NCBI GenBank assembly: GCA_004835665.1
Contig: RBKR01000011.1
Coordinates: 1,364,001-1,428,000 of the forward strand
Reading direction: 5' to 3'
Source: Phoma sp. XZ068
Lineage: Eukaryota; Ascomycota; Dothideomycetes; Pleosporales; Didymellaceae
Length of the DNA stretch: 64,000 bases
Positions 46,486-57,715 of this stretch are shown here, in pieces; position 1 is the stretch's first letter, and every line of letters starts with the position of its first letter. The notes beneath the pieces were generated by a model. That model made no database searches. It saw only the letters and a program-made list of their open reading frames with translations, and was not told the DNA's origin. A program made the position numbers and the translations under genes.

Positions 46486-49400
46486 TAGCTAGGCTGTAAC
46501 TATTCATTTGTATACACAAGAGAGTAGTTAAACGACTAGAACGTTCCCACGTACCTCTTCGCGAGCCGTTATCGACGCATTTTTACGCTGTTGCGTTTCA
46601 TCGGCTGCTGGCTGCCGCTCCGGATATTTGCAAACCTTATTACTCGCTAGCTAAGCACGATTTGCACGGCGCGGATGTTATCGCACTTAATCTGGCTGCC
46701 CCGGTATCTATAGCAAGCGTTTGATGATGATAGTCTTTTCTTTCCTTGGCCCTTCATTGGGATTGTATTGTGAAAACTTGCTTCGCTTATGGTAGATGCT
46801 CGTACTCCGATCCGGCTTAAGTCACTAGTGGATGCCGGACTTGGAGATAATGTTGAAAGCTACCATGCGGTTATGGTAGTTGAAAGCTTGCGTCGCACCG
46901 CTGTAGTGCAACACTGTGGTTACTTGCACCAACACCAATGTGCTGGCAAAAGATCAAGCCAGCAGATAGCGCAAGCTGAAAGCACAAGCGTATCCATGAA
47001 GGAAGGTACATCTTATATACTGACGGGCGACTAGACTCTCTTCCAGACTGTTCTGCGCCATCAATTACATCTGGAAAACATTTTCTGTTGTCTATCAGAT
47101 TCACAGCGACACGACTGCTTCTTCTTTTCACATGAAACAACAGCCGCTACTGCTCTCAGTACTACGAGTTCGAGAGTTTCAACTTCTGAAGCACCTTGTG
47201 TGACCGTTGGACAGCCTACCACATCTCAGAGACGATTCCATACAATCGACACTTCTTCACGACCAAGAAGACCGTCCTCACCACTTCGACGATCAGCCTA
47301 TATAACCGAGTCACCTCAAGACAATGCAAGCACCGCTCACCATTCAATCATTGCCAACTGACCGAAGATTTGGTATTGTAAGATGCTCTGTACATGGCAG
47401 CCAAGCGATTCCGTTGAGACATCCTGGTCATGTACTTTGCACGTTAGACGACTATAGTCAGGCCACGACCTAAAAAGTATCTATTCTACTATACGCTTGA
47501 TATTTGAGCTTCCTGATATAGTATATGCTCCGTTTGAAATACATCTCGGTTGCTCTGGGTTGCCTCCTCCTGCGACGCATCATGTTCCTCTCGAGTTGTG
47601 TTTAGATTCTCCTGAGATGCATCACATTTCATTTTTGCTGTTATGACGTTTTTAAATGGCAAAATATCAGGCTGCAGAATATGTTGTTTTGCTTCACGCA
47701 TTTTTTTTTGTTAAGCTCAAAAGGAAACAATGCGCCATTGCACGCATAATCTTTGTTCTCAACGCGTTCGCGAGCAGTTTAACCTCTTGCCACTCCTAGG
47801 GAATGAACCTCGTTATTTCAATATGCCTGGTGCTGTTGCCAGAGTGCCTCAACATCTTGTCGTCTATTGAGGCGATCGTTGATACGGCGAAGCGTTAGTC
47901 CGAATGTAGCATCCTGGTTTTTCTGCTTGTGCTTGAGCTGGACAGTTCTGAGACTGAACTTGCGATGTGCCAGCTAACACTGGGGACTATTTGACTCTAG
48001 GAACTCGGTGAAGTGTGCAGCATCCGCGCACACACCTATGCTGCACTAGGCCAGCACGTACGGCTAGCATGATGTGTTTGAAGATCAGGCTGCCAACAGA
48101 CAGCAGGGCGCGGACGACGGCTGTGAAAGTAGCACAGTCAGTGGTCTCCGTAGGGGAACACGGCGACTGCAACACGCGCAGAGTGGCGATATGGAAAAAT
48201 TAGTTAGGATCTTGGGCAGGGGCTAGCGCGTTTTGAGGAACGGCTCGTTCGGGTACATCAACCGAACTTGAGCAGCGGGGAACTCGACGTTCCAGCAACG
48301 TGCTCTCTTGCACAACAAAACCATACGACTCTGCAACTGTCGTTTCTCGCACATGCAGAAAGACTAACAAAGAGAAGCAGGATGGCTGTAAGCAGTACCT
48401 TGAATAAAATAATAATCAGAGCTATCTCGTTGAGGTATAAGCCGCAGAGTTGAATAGACATTACGTCCCGGGCAGCATAGCATAGCAGCTACGATTGATT
48501 TCAGTCGTTTTGAAGACCTTCCTGTGTGTGCTGGATGCTCAGCGGTTTTGACCATTGGACCTATCGGAAAAGTTACCTAGCATCTAATAAAGCACTGCCC
48601 CTATAAGAAAATATCATATCAAATCCCGTCCCAGCTCTACTAGCCTGTGGCGTTCCCTGCTTGCCCTACAACAATAGTCTAACTATCCTGGGCCAAGGCG
48701 TCTCTAGCATGTCACACCACTTCCGGCAAGCGCGTTAGGGCTGGGAGAATCTCGGTCATAAACCCTTGTGCTCCATCGCGGAAAACAGTATGCGCTCGGC
48801 TAGCTTAGAAGCTTACAGCGCAAAGATTTAGACTCAAGATGTTAAAAATGTAATGTTTGGTTAGGATATGCGAGCACAAACGTCAAAGGTGTATGTAAGT
48901 AAGTGGGAGAGGTACTATGCCCGGATCGTAGAAGAATACGGCGTTGATGAAGAAGTAGGGCTAGAGGGGTAGGTTGACGAGTTTACAAACGAAACGTAAC
49001 GGCTGCAGAACTTTGAACGTATGCGTCCGTACCCCCCAGCTAAAGGATCGCCGTTGCTAGGGTATCCACACTCATATCACCGCGACCACTGATTAGCCCG
49101 CTGGCTACAGATATCAAACAGCCAACGCAAGGGTACCGCGTCTACTTACCCTTGAAGGCTAGTATATAATTGCCACAGCAGATGTGTGCCAGTAGGTAAA
49201 AATGTTGTATATGATGACGGTGGCAAGGGGCTATCACACCTGAACCAACCTGGGATAGCGACGTTGACGTGACGCTGTAATGCGTAGGCTTTTGGCTAAA
49301 TATTACCAGGATAGACGAAGTTCCTGCAGCTCGCAGGATTATAGAGTCTCCATATACAACACTTATGTCTACCTAGGGATATCACAGAAGGGTTGGGGTG

Positions 49401-50092
49401 GGACAAAGTGAGTATACGCCCAACCCACAGCTGTGCATGGTTTTTAATTGCGATATCTAGCTTGATAACTTGGCCAAAGGCAGCGCTACTGTCCCAGTTC
49501 AGTAGACTGATGGGCAGGAGTGAAAGCCGGCCGTTCTCAAGTCTAGACTGGAAAGCTGTGTAACAGCGATCCGGATCCCTCCTTGCGGCGCTCGTTGCCT
49601 CTGTGATCTAGTGCTGAACGCATGCATCTCTTGAACGAATAAGGCTTTACGCCTCATTGTTAGCCTACTCGGTCGATTCACGTTCCACCAGAGAGTGGGC
49701 GGTATCGTTTTCACGCTACTCGGCCAATTTGCACCCTCCCGGAGAGCAACCTTGAGAAGTTAATTACTCTCATCACCTCCATTGGATAGCCAAGATCTCA
49801 ATAACCCTGCATTGAAGCAGCCGCTCATAGAGTTATAGCGGGGTCTTTACGTGTTTATCTTCAGTTTGATGGCCTCGGCTGGGAGGCCGATCACCTCTAA
49901 CCCCACGTAATGAAACTCTCGTGTAGATTTATAGGGGGGTAGTCCTGTCTCCACAAGGCTTGTCTCTGCCAACACAGTCCCCACAAAGCTTGTCTCTACG
50001 ATAGTCGCCTCTGAATCTTATTTTCATCAGGGTTGGCTCCTCAAAACATAACTTAGAAGTTGCTGCCAATTAGCTACCCAAGTCTTGGTTCT
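46486..50092. other. Gene-poor 3.6-kb gap
   Basis: No gene supported. Short frames occur on both strands (for example 46789-47034 plus, 49499-49714 minus) without motifs. Around 48880-48960 a short piece (SKWERYYARIVEEYGVDEE) looks protein-like and might be an old transposase or gene relic, but I cannot identify it. The right end has a 30-bp direct repeat before the next gene. This gap divides the catabolic gene group from the metabolite gene group. Confidence 0.4.
49951..50000 (+). repeat. 30-bp-period imperfect direct repeat upstream of a regulator gene
   Basis: CCACAAGGCTTGTCTCTGCC at 49951-49970 recurs as CCACAAAGCTTGTCTCTACG at 49981-50000, 17 of 20 positions equal, exactly 30 bp apart and ending 93 bp before ATG 50093. 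Confidence 0.75.
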
Positions 50093-52543
50093 ATGGATCC
50101 GGGCCCGCCACACAAGCGTCGACGGCCAGCGGTCGCTTGTACCGAGTGTCGAAGAAGGAAGATTAGCTGTGATCTCGCGTCGCCTTGTGGGCCGTGTAGC
50201 AAATCTCGCTCTGCACTTAAGTGCGTCTACAACAACGACAGCAACTGCAACAGCAACTGCAACAGCAACTGCAACAGCAACAGCAACGGGAATAGGGGCA
50301 ACGGCGCGGACCGACCCAGCTCGAAGCCGAGCGAGCCGCCTAAAGCTTTGGAGCCTCAACCGGATCGGCCAAAAAGCGACGATTCCACGGGTGTTTCAGA
50401 TCACTACATGCCCCTTCACGGCTCAACCATGGTTGGTGAGGGTATGCTGAATCTGGACACCATTTTTCTCGACACCGTTATCTCTTCGCACTCGGACTCT
50501 AGTGACAACTTCTTTGATAACATCTTGGACTTTTCGCATCGCGGGCTTGATCCAAAGCCCATGACGGTGTCACCTGTCCTGACGGCCGTAAGCTTCCCGT
50601 CATCATCCATGAGCAACGGCTACATGGAGATGGGAGCGCAGTCGTCATTGCCACCATCCACAAGCTCAAGCTCAACTTCACTTGTGGAGCGGCTGTCAAA
50701 TCTCGAATCCTGCACAAACAAGTTTGAAGCCCAGCCGTACAACCTGCATATTCGACCCGAGGGAGTGCGTTCACTCCTCCGTGGAGTCGCTGAATGCCCT
50801 CGAGATAGCCATTGTCAACTACCGCCCGAGTCCGAAAGCGTTCAATCCCTCATGGGAACGCTTACCAAGCTGGAGCGCTCTGCTCGTGAGGTGAACGAGA
50901 ACAAGGTGGCCTTCCTTTTTCGGCCCCCCAAGAACTCAACTTCCCAAGCCAGTTCAGGTTGGGACATGCTGCCAACGAAACCACAGTGCGATGCACTACT
51001 CGATGCATACATCAAGAGCTTTGAATCGGTATTGCGTATCCTTCACGTCCCATCCTTCCTGCAGACGTACGAGCAATTGTGGGGTCGTGCTCGATCGCAA
51101 TGGAACAATGCAGATGAGACGTTTGTGTGTACCCTCCTGGTCGCCATTGCTCTTGGGTCTTGTGTGTCATTTGGACCGTGTGTTCTGAATGACTCAGGAA
51201 AGGGCCTGCAGGAGCAGGCCGCAAGCTGGATCGCCTTTTCAAGAGACTTTCTGTCACTAAAGATTGCCCTAGGCGCACATGAAAATTTTGAAACAGCCCA
51301 ACTCATGTGTCTCCTCACTCTTGCACGGCACACGCAGGCCCAATGCGGGGATTTGGCTGGCGCTAGATTCATGTTCGGCGATGACGATCTGCTCCGGATA
51401 GGGATTCGAATGCGCCTTTATCGCGAGCCAGGACCACGAGCGGCTCATGGATCAACCAAAGATGTCGAGATGCATCGTCGTCTATGGGCTACAATGCTAG
51501 AGCTGTCTTTGCAATCATGCCTGGCCGAGGGACTACCAGCCCCAATTGCTCCCGATGGCTACGACTGTGAGCCGCCATCAAACATCGCCGATGAGAACAT
51601 GGAAGGAGGATCCGATCACCAATGCTTTACACCCACAACCATTCTAGGGTTGTTGGCGAAATCACAGCGGCTTCGGTTACGCATTCTGCATCTGGCCAAC
51701 ACCCCTAGAACGCCACAGACTTTGCATGAAGCGTATCGCCTCGGAACCGAGCTCAACGAGGCATGTAACGCCAGCATGCATGCGCTAAACGCAATGAAAC
51801 CTTCACACCTTACCGAGTTCCAACGCAAACTTCTAGATATGTTTACCCGATCATTTGTGCTAGCTCTTCACACTTCACCCTCGGAGGGGAATTTCTCCGA
51901 GCCCGCATCCTACTACTCCCGCCGAATGCGTATGGAGATCTCAATGCTCCTCTTATACCTTCCCGCGAGTCAAGAGGGGCCAGAAAACGCAAATCTTCCG
52001 ATTTTGCATGTCTCCGGACTATCAGCTGCGGAGGCAACGACAAACTATTGCATGTCTGCTTTCCATGACACCTCTATTCATGTTGCTATGGGCGTATCGG
52101 GTAACATCACGAAACCCTCGTTAGGCACAGTAGACGCCTACATGTCGCTCTTAGTTCACAGCAACAGTTACGGGCACTTCGTACGCATCCAACGGCAGAT
52201 GATCGCCTGGCTGTGCCTCGATCTGATCAGTGAGCTAGAAAACAATGAGTTTCCCATTTTGAATCGGCCGTCGGTGCAACAAATCCGGGGCGTCCTGCGG
52301 GTTGCCATGCAGACGTTTGAGAAGCGAATGAGAAGCGCCGCAGGGGCTCACTCGGCCCGCGAATTTGTTATTTTCGCCGCGGCCTCGGCCTATATCGATG
52401 CGCTCCTACTGGACGGGGCTCCAGGGAGTCCAATGCAAGCAGACAGTAGACAGCAGCTTGACGTGGACGAGACGACTGCGAGGGCGGTTCTGAGCGCGTT
52501 GAACGCATTTACCGAAGTTCTACACAGGGATAAGGTATATTAG
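50093..52543 (+). CDS. Zn2Cys6 transcription factor with Asn/Cys tandem repeat
   Basis: Intronless, 816 aa from ATG 50093 (MDPGPPHKRRRPAVAC). Zinc cluster: ACTECRRRKISC, then CGPCSKSRSALKC (CX2CX6CX5CX2CX8C). Directly after the last Cys comes a 12-nt tandem repeat coding for N-S-N-C units. The C-terminal two thirds carry the fungal TF homology domain: YIKSFESVLRILHVPSFLQT, RRLWATMLELSLQS, LPAPIAPDGYDCEPP. The same blocks occur in the regulator at 59619, so the two are related. Position at the left edge of an SDR/P450/MFS/OMT group makes it a likely pathway regulator. Confidence 0.88.
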   Translation: MDPGPPHKRRRPAVACTECRRRKISCDLASPCGPCSKSRSALKCVYNNDSNCNSNCNSNCNSNSNGNRGNGADRPSSKPSEPPKALEPQPDRPKSDDSTGVSDHYMPLHGSTMVGEGMLNLDTIFLDTVISSHSDSSDNFFDNILDFSHRGLDPKPMTVSPVLTAVSFPSSSMSNGYMEMGAQSSLPPSTSSSSTSLVERLSNLESCTNKFEAQPYNLHIRPEGVRSLLRGVAECPRDSHCQLPPESESVQSLMGTLTKLERSAREVNENKVAFLFRPPKNSTSQASSGWDMLPTKPQCDALLDAYIKSFESVLRILHVPSFLQTYEQLWGRARSQWNNADETFVCTLLVAIALGSCVSFGPCVLNDSGKGLQEQAASWIAFSRDFLSLKIALGAHENFETAQLMCLLTLARHTQAQCGDLAGARFMFGDDDLLRIGIRMRLYREPGPRAAHGSTKDVEMHRRLWATMLELSLQSCLAEGLPAPIAPDGYDCEPPSNIADENMEGGSDHQCFTPTTILGLLAKSQRLRLRILHLANTPRTPQTLHEAYRLGTELNEACNASMHALNAMKPSHLTEFQRKLLDMFTRSFVLALHTSPSEGNFSEPASYYSRRMRMEISMLLLYLPASQEGPENANLPILHVSGLSAAEATTNYCMSAFHDTSIHVAMGVSGNITKPSLGTVDAYMSLLVHSNSYGHFVRIQRQMIAWLCLDLISELENNEFPILNRPSVQQIRGVLRVAMQTFEKRMRSAAGAHSAREFVIFAAASAYIDALLLDGAPGSPMQADSRQQLDVDETTARAVLSALNAFTEVLHRDKVY
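50239..50288 (+). repeat. 12-nt tandem repeat (AACTGCAACAGC) in coding sequence
   Basis: About four units of AACTGCAACAGC encode alternating Asn-Cys-Asn-Ser right behind the zinc cluster, ending in NSNSNGN. Confidence 0.85.
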
Positions 52544-53308
52544 CCCGAGTGTAAAGGCGGTATGCCCAGATGTATAGATTGTTCGATGGTAATCGTATGA
52601 TACTGTAGCTAGTGTTGAATGTACCTAGGTAGCAACGTTGTTCATCGTAAGAGTGAGGAACCTAAGTTCCGATCTACAAATTATTCACTAGTGAACACAC
52701 CAACGATGGCGATTGCCCAATGAAACCGGCTCACTTGCCTGCATCAGGCAACACGTTCCCAACAGCTAGGATACCCATTACGATAACTTCCATCCCTGTG
52801 CGAATAAACCTTGCAAGTATTGCCTTGCCAGCCTGTTTGCAACTCCATGAGTTTTAAGGAACGCACGTGTTTGAAGACGAACTTAGATTCGTTATGATGT
52901 CCCCAGTTTACTCGTTCAGCATCTTTCGAGTATAGGATGTAAGCGGCCGCTGCTATCACAAAATATCAATGGTTGTCTAGAAAGTCGATTGACATCTCGC
53001 CTATCTTATCTGATAGCCTCTGAAACGTGTGAAAACGTGGAGACAAGCTTGGAAGCAACTAGCCAGGGGGTCGGAGGGCGGCGCCTTGGCGAGTCTATGG
53101 GTACCTCCGACCCGACAACCAACTTCTAGTTTACTTTCCCCTTGGACTAGTCGGGATGTGAAGAAGAAGAAAAGGGCCTTGTTTTATGACGCTCAGACCA
53201 CCGAAACATTCGCAAGGAGAATGCAAGTTTATTGGATCCTTCATGTACCCAGATGAAGCTGTGCTTGAAACTAATTTGTGCACTTATGCTTCGGGCCGGC
53301 TGTCGGTA
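52544..53308. other. Intergenic between convergent regulator and SDR genes
   Basis: No gene seen. Contains a TACCTAGGTA palindrome at 52622-52631, about 80 nt after the regulator's stop codon. Confidence 0.45.
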
Positions 53309-54429
53309 CTAAAACCAGTTGACAAGCGTTGTGTCTCCCTCTTTGAGCTCTGTATACCTCGCACTATCCCGCCACACCAATGCGCGTTTATTGGAATCCT
53401 TCGCCTCCATACTCACATCACTCAGCTCTGAGCCGTCTAGATACACTCCACCCTTTTGCCATTTCACCGCCAGAGCCGCGTCTACTACATCCCCAGCCGA
53501 GTTTTCCGGAGTGCGCAGGGCCCAGTTTGAGAACAGCCCGATGATGGCAATTAGCCGAGCCAACGTGGCAATGATGATTCCGTGAACGACAACCCGTACG
53601 AACCAATTGCTATTCCGGACGATGCCAGTAGACATGGTACCCGGATCAATGCCAATTGTGGTGATGCGGTTAAGGGCTGGGTCTTCAGCTAGGCGCTGTT
53701 GAAGCTCTCCACTAGGTAAAAATAAGGTTAGTCTTCGGTTCACTAAAATTCGAATGCACGAGGGGAAAGCAAGGCTGGGTTTACGTACACCATCATGGCC
53801 AGACACATCTTTGCTGCACCGTAGCGCCGGAACCCACTATGATAAGTGGGATCGTCTTTATTGCTGCTCCACGTGCCGAACGCCACGGGGTCGGTGCTCT
53901 TATGGATGAAGGTTTTCAGCTCCTCGCATGGAAAATGGCGCGCAATCATGGGAATCGAAGGATCGTGCGTTGAGCTCCCGATCATGACAATCCTGCCGCA
54001 ATCTTGGTCCATGCTCTGCAGCAGCAGGAGTGTCAACAGCCAATGGCCCAGATAGTTGGATACAAAGGTCATGTCGAACCCACCGTCTGCGTCGGCCGCC
54101 CACGTCTGCTTCTCAAACTCGAGAAGGCCGGCGTTGAGCACTAGGGCCCGGATCGGTGGAATTTCACCACTTGCTACGCGACGGTTGATTGAGGCTGCGA
54201 AGGCTCGCACGCTGGTGAGGCGGGCTAAGTCTAAGGACAGGACCTCATACTGCTGCGGCGGACCCTGGTGGGACAGCAGGGCGGCCCGCAGCGCTTCGTG
54301 GGGTCGAGACGTGTCGCGAACTGTGTAGATAGCGTGATAATGTTGCAGGCGGGAGCTGGCATGAGCTGCGATGGCGCTACCCAGCCCCCCGCCGGCTCCT
54401 GTCACCAGGATAGTGGCGTCAGGGGTCAT
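53309..54429 (-). CDS. Short-chain dehydrogenase/reductase (retinol-dehydrogenase-like)
   Basis: Two exons (53789-54429, 53309-53711; intron 77 nt, donor GTACGT) give 347 aa. Cofactor motif VTGAGGGLGSAIAAHASSR (T10-G17), structural ALVLNAGLL, catalytic Ser in GRIVMIGSSTHDP, and YGAAKMCLAMMV for Y-x3-K. GIDPGTMSTGIVR follows as in other SDRs of this group, and a hydrophobic stretch near the end (VHGIIIATLARLIAIIGLF) may attach it to a membrane. An upstream start at 54573 adds about 48 residues without SDR features. It diverges from the P450 at 54968. Confidence 0.88.
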
Positions 54430-54967
54430 GCTAGTCAGCAACTTTGGCGTCTCAAGGAAAGAAAGATGCAGCTGTACATAGTAAGTCGAAGGGTGGCGGA
54501 AGGAGACATAAAGCACTGCCGACAATCCTTCCTTTGCTCCTATCAGCCACCCTGTAAACTGTGAACTCGGCACCTCAGTCCGTCTGCTGCCGGGATGCCT
54601 GCTGCTGCAAAGTATTTACCGTTTTCTCACAATGCAGATCAATTTCCCGCCTGACTAATCCCGAAGCTTCGGTGCAACATTGTCGCGACCGTCTCCTGCT
54701 CTACACTACGTGTCCTCGGGGTATCGAGCCGCTCGAGTTGTGAGCACTCCTCCGAGCGCTGGTAATTGTATCACCGGTAGCAATACCATCATGATGGCAT
54801 GTCGGGGAATAGTCGCCAACCATCGCAGGAGCCGGCAAGCGACATGTTACTGTCAGCTTAAACCCCTCAACATTGACTGCAACTAAAGTGCACGCATTCC
54901 AAGTAGACTGGGCACATTGCAACCTACATCTTCTCTATACTGAAACAATTAGTACTGACTACCCATT
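54430..54967. promoter_or_regulatory. Divergent promoter region, SDR and P450
   Basis: 538 bp shared by two genes read in opposite directions. No TATA box with good spacing recognised. Confidence 0.45.
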
Positions 54968-56622
54968 ATGGCCTCACCCGTCCCATCCCTGGCTGAGCTT
55001 TGGTCAAATAAAGTTTCTAGCAATGGGGATCTACTTGGAAAAACCAATTTCTCCTTGCTCGTATTGACCTTGAGCTTTGCCGCCATCCTTCTGGGCACTA
55101 TCTTTAGCATAGTCGGCAAGAGCACCAAACAAGATGCTGTTGACGGCTGCTTGCCCGCACCGCGCATGTGGCAGTGGGAGCCTTTCCTAGGGCTCGACAC
55201 CGTCGTAAGCCAGATGCGAGCCCTTCGAGGGGACTATTACCTGGACTGGCTGCGAAAACTGCACGCCGGCAGGCCCAAGACTTTCTCGCTGCGTTTCTTC
55301 GGAACCCGCTGGTTCTACTCCAGCGAGCCCGAGATCCTCAAGGCCGTGTACGCTACAAACTTCAAGGACTTTGGTGTCGAGCCCATCCGCCGCAACTCCA
55401 AGATCACCATGCCGTTTGCCGATAAGGGTGTCAACACTACCGACGGCGAGGACTGGCATTTTAGCCGCGTCCTGATCAAGCCTTTCTTCGAGAGAGACGT
55501 CTACCATAACACAGAGCGCATCAAGCCCTTTGCAGATCGCTTCCTAGACTTATTTTCCAAGGACGGTGAAACTTTTGATGTCGTGCCACTGCTTCAGCGG
55601 TGGTTCCTGGACATTAACACCGACTTCATTTTTGGCGAGTCTTTGCACTCACTCACTGACCCTGCTCGCGCTAAGTTCGCAATGAATATGGTGACTGCGC
55701 TTCGTGGGGCGCGACTACGAGCACAATCTCATCGCTTCCTATGGGCCTTCAGTTGGAACTGGTGGCTGACAGCCGTTGAAGAGATCCATGATTTCGTCAA
55801 CGGACATATCCGCGCCACCTTTGCCGAGATGGACGAGCGGGACCGCAGGCGCAGTAGGGGTATGGAGCTCAGTCAGGAGCGGACAGATCTCTTATGGATT
55901 ATGGCTGGCCAGATGCGTGGTGATGAGGAGGGTCTGCGCTCGCAGGTCTGCCTAATCATCGTGCCCACGAACGACACAACATCCATGCTGATTGCAAATT
56001 GCATCTGGTATCTGGCGCGGAATCCGGAAGCCTGGGCGAAGCTCCGTCAGGAGATTCTAGGACTAGGCAAAGATGCTTCTCTGACCTTCGACATCTTGCG
56101 CAACATGACGTATCTCAACGGAGTCATTAATGAGAGTAAGTCTTGACACGCTTGGTTGTAACCCAAGTAAGCATGAGCCAGCAGGAACTAACAAACAATC
56201 TCATAGCCCACCGTCTCATCCCCAACAACGTAACCCAGGTACGCGCCTGCCTCTCGGACAGCACACTCCCGATCGGTGGCGGACCTACCGGGCAGAGCCC
56301 GCTGCGCGTGCGCAAGGGCGATATTGTGTCAGTCACTAAGACGGTCATGTACCGAGACCCAGATCACTGGGGCCCTGACGCTGAGGAGTTCCGCCCAGAG
56401 CGCTTCAACGGCCTGCGTGGCACGTGGGGCTTCCTACCCTACGGTGGTGGGCCCCGCCGCTGCCCCGCCCAGATGATGGTCCAGACTGAGGCATGCTACA
56501 TGCTTGCGCGGATGGCGCGTGAGTTTACGCACCTCGAGGCCCGCGATCCGGAGCCCTACTGTGCTGTCATGCGAATCGGGCCTTCTAATAGGACTGGCGT
56601 TAAGATTGCTGTTTCTAAATAA
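54968..56622 (+). CDS. Cytochrome P450 of CYP52-like (alkane/fatty-acid hydroxylase) type
   Basis: Two exons (54968-56135, 56207-56622) give 527 aa. An N-terminal anchor (FSLLVLTLSFAAILLGTIF) precedes CLPAPRMWQWEPFLGLDTV. C-helix DWHFSRVLIKPFF, substrate region FGESLHSL, I-helix LIIVPTNDTTSMLIAN, ExxR (ETHR, created at the splice), YRDPDHWGPDAEEFRPERF and the heme loop FLPYGGGPRRCPAQ. The W-x-x-x-R-x-x-x-x-P-x-F pattern and 'NVR'-like KACL region match CYP52/CYP63-type enzymes, which oxidise long aliphatic chains. The final Gly of the heme consensus is Ala, as in many relatives. It could oxidise an alkyl or terpenoid chain of the cluster product. Confidence 0.9.
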
Positions 56623-57715
56623 GGAAGATTCATATGCGTGTAGACGCTTTGGTAGGGAGCTATATGTTCGTACTGGTCTCGTTGCTCAATGGTCTCGTAA
56701 AGTTGTGTTAAGGTCTACAAGTGGCTAGGTATTAGAATAAGTTCACATGGAGTAGTTCCATAATCTCACCTAGTGCAAGAAGTACGTGTATAAGCACGGT
56801 CATTTACCTCTTCCTAAACTCTAAAGTTTGTGGGCGCATTACTACTTGACGGCGTGACTTTAAAAGACATAAGTGCCTGATCTCAGTCATATACATTCCC
56901 CCACCGACCCTTGCTGATTTGCTTCACGTAGTCTCGGTATCGATAGGATGTAAAAAGAGACCTGTGGAGGGGTCAAGGTCCGTGAATAAGAGTTGCGTGA
57001 TCTTGAATTAAGGGGGCGCCATAATAATCGAGGTCAACTTGTAACATTTCTGGTTGCAAACTTCAACTCGTACACTTACTGGAACCAACAGTGTTGGAAT
57101 GCTGGTATTCTGCAGACAAGTTTGACGTGAACTGAACACTGCCATCGTGCAAGAACCTGTAGCGCAAAATAAACAGTTCACTCGTAGATGATGCTAAGAA
57201 CTGAACGAGTACGGATTATAATAAGATCAATCTAATCTAATTTTTACAATTGCGCATACGACATAGTACGAAAGAACTCTTTTTTTGTGTTGTGTCCTCC
57301 AAAACCTACCTAAGTTTGGATTCCTTAGTAGGTAGTAATACTACAACTACTTAACTTTTGTAAAAAAATTGTATGAAAAGTCAAGAGGCATTCATCTGCG
57401 CTACAACTTTATATAGCTAAAGGCAGATAATATTGTGGTGGGAGTTGGCTAAAGCTGCTCTTCTGCTCTAGGTGTTTTGGTGTTCTGAAACCTACAACCC
57501 ATAAAAACCGAGCTCCTTCGTAGTAATATGCCTTTAAAATCAAACGCCATAGATTCCAAAGTAAAACAGTAACTTAGACTAGTGAACACTTGTGTGTGAT
57601 TGTCAGTTGTTTCCCGGAGGGCTTGCACCACTCCTTGACAACGTGACTTGGCCAGATCTATAAATCAATCTCAGTCATGATTGGCACTGTCTGGGCGATG
57701 GGAAGAACTCTAGGC
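56623..57715. other. AT-rich intergenic stretch, no gene seen
   Basis: About 1.1 kb between the P450 and the convergent MFS gene. An inverted repeat, CTACCTAAG near 57304 facing CTTAGTAGGTAG near 57326, could form a short stem. Confidence 0.45.

Noticed and set aside
46789..47034. 81-codon plus-strand frame in the gene-poor gap
   Set aside because: No motif or splice partner; neighbouring Ser/Thr-rich pieces are in other frames.
48880..48980. Possible transposase relic
   Set aside because: Only one short piece with vague resemblance; no terminal inverted repeats, target duplication or catalytic motif could be seen.
50027..50359. Minus-strand frame with a long Ala-Val repeat
   Set aside because: It is the complement of the 12-nt repeat in the regulator at 50093.
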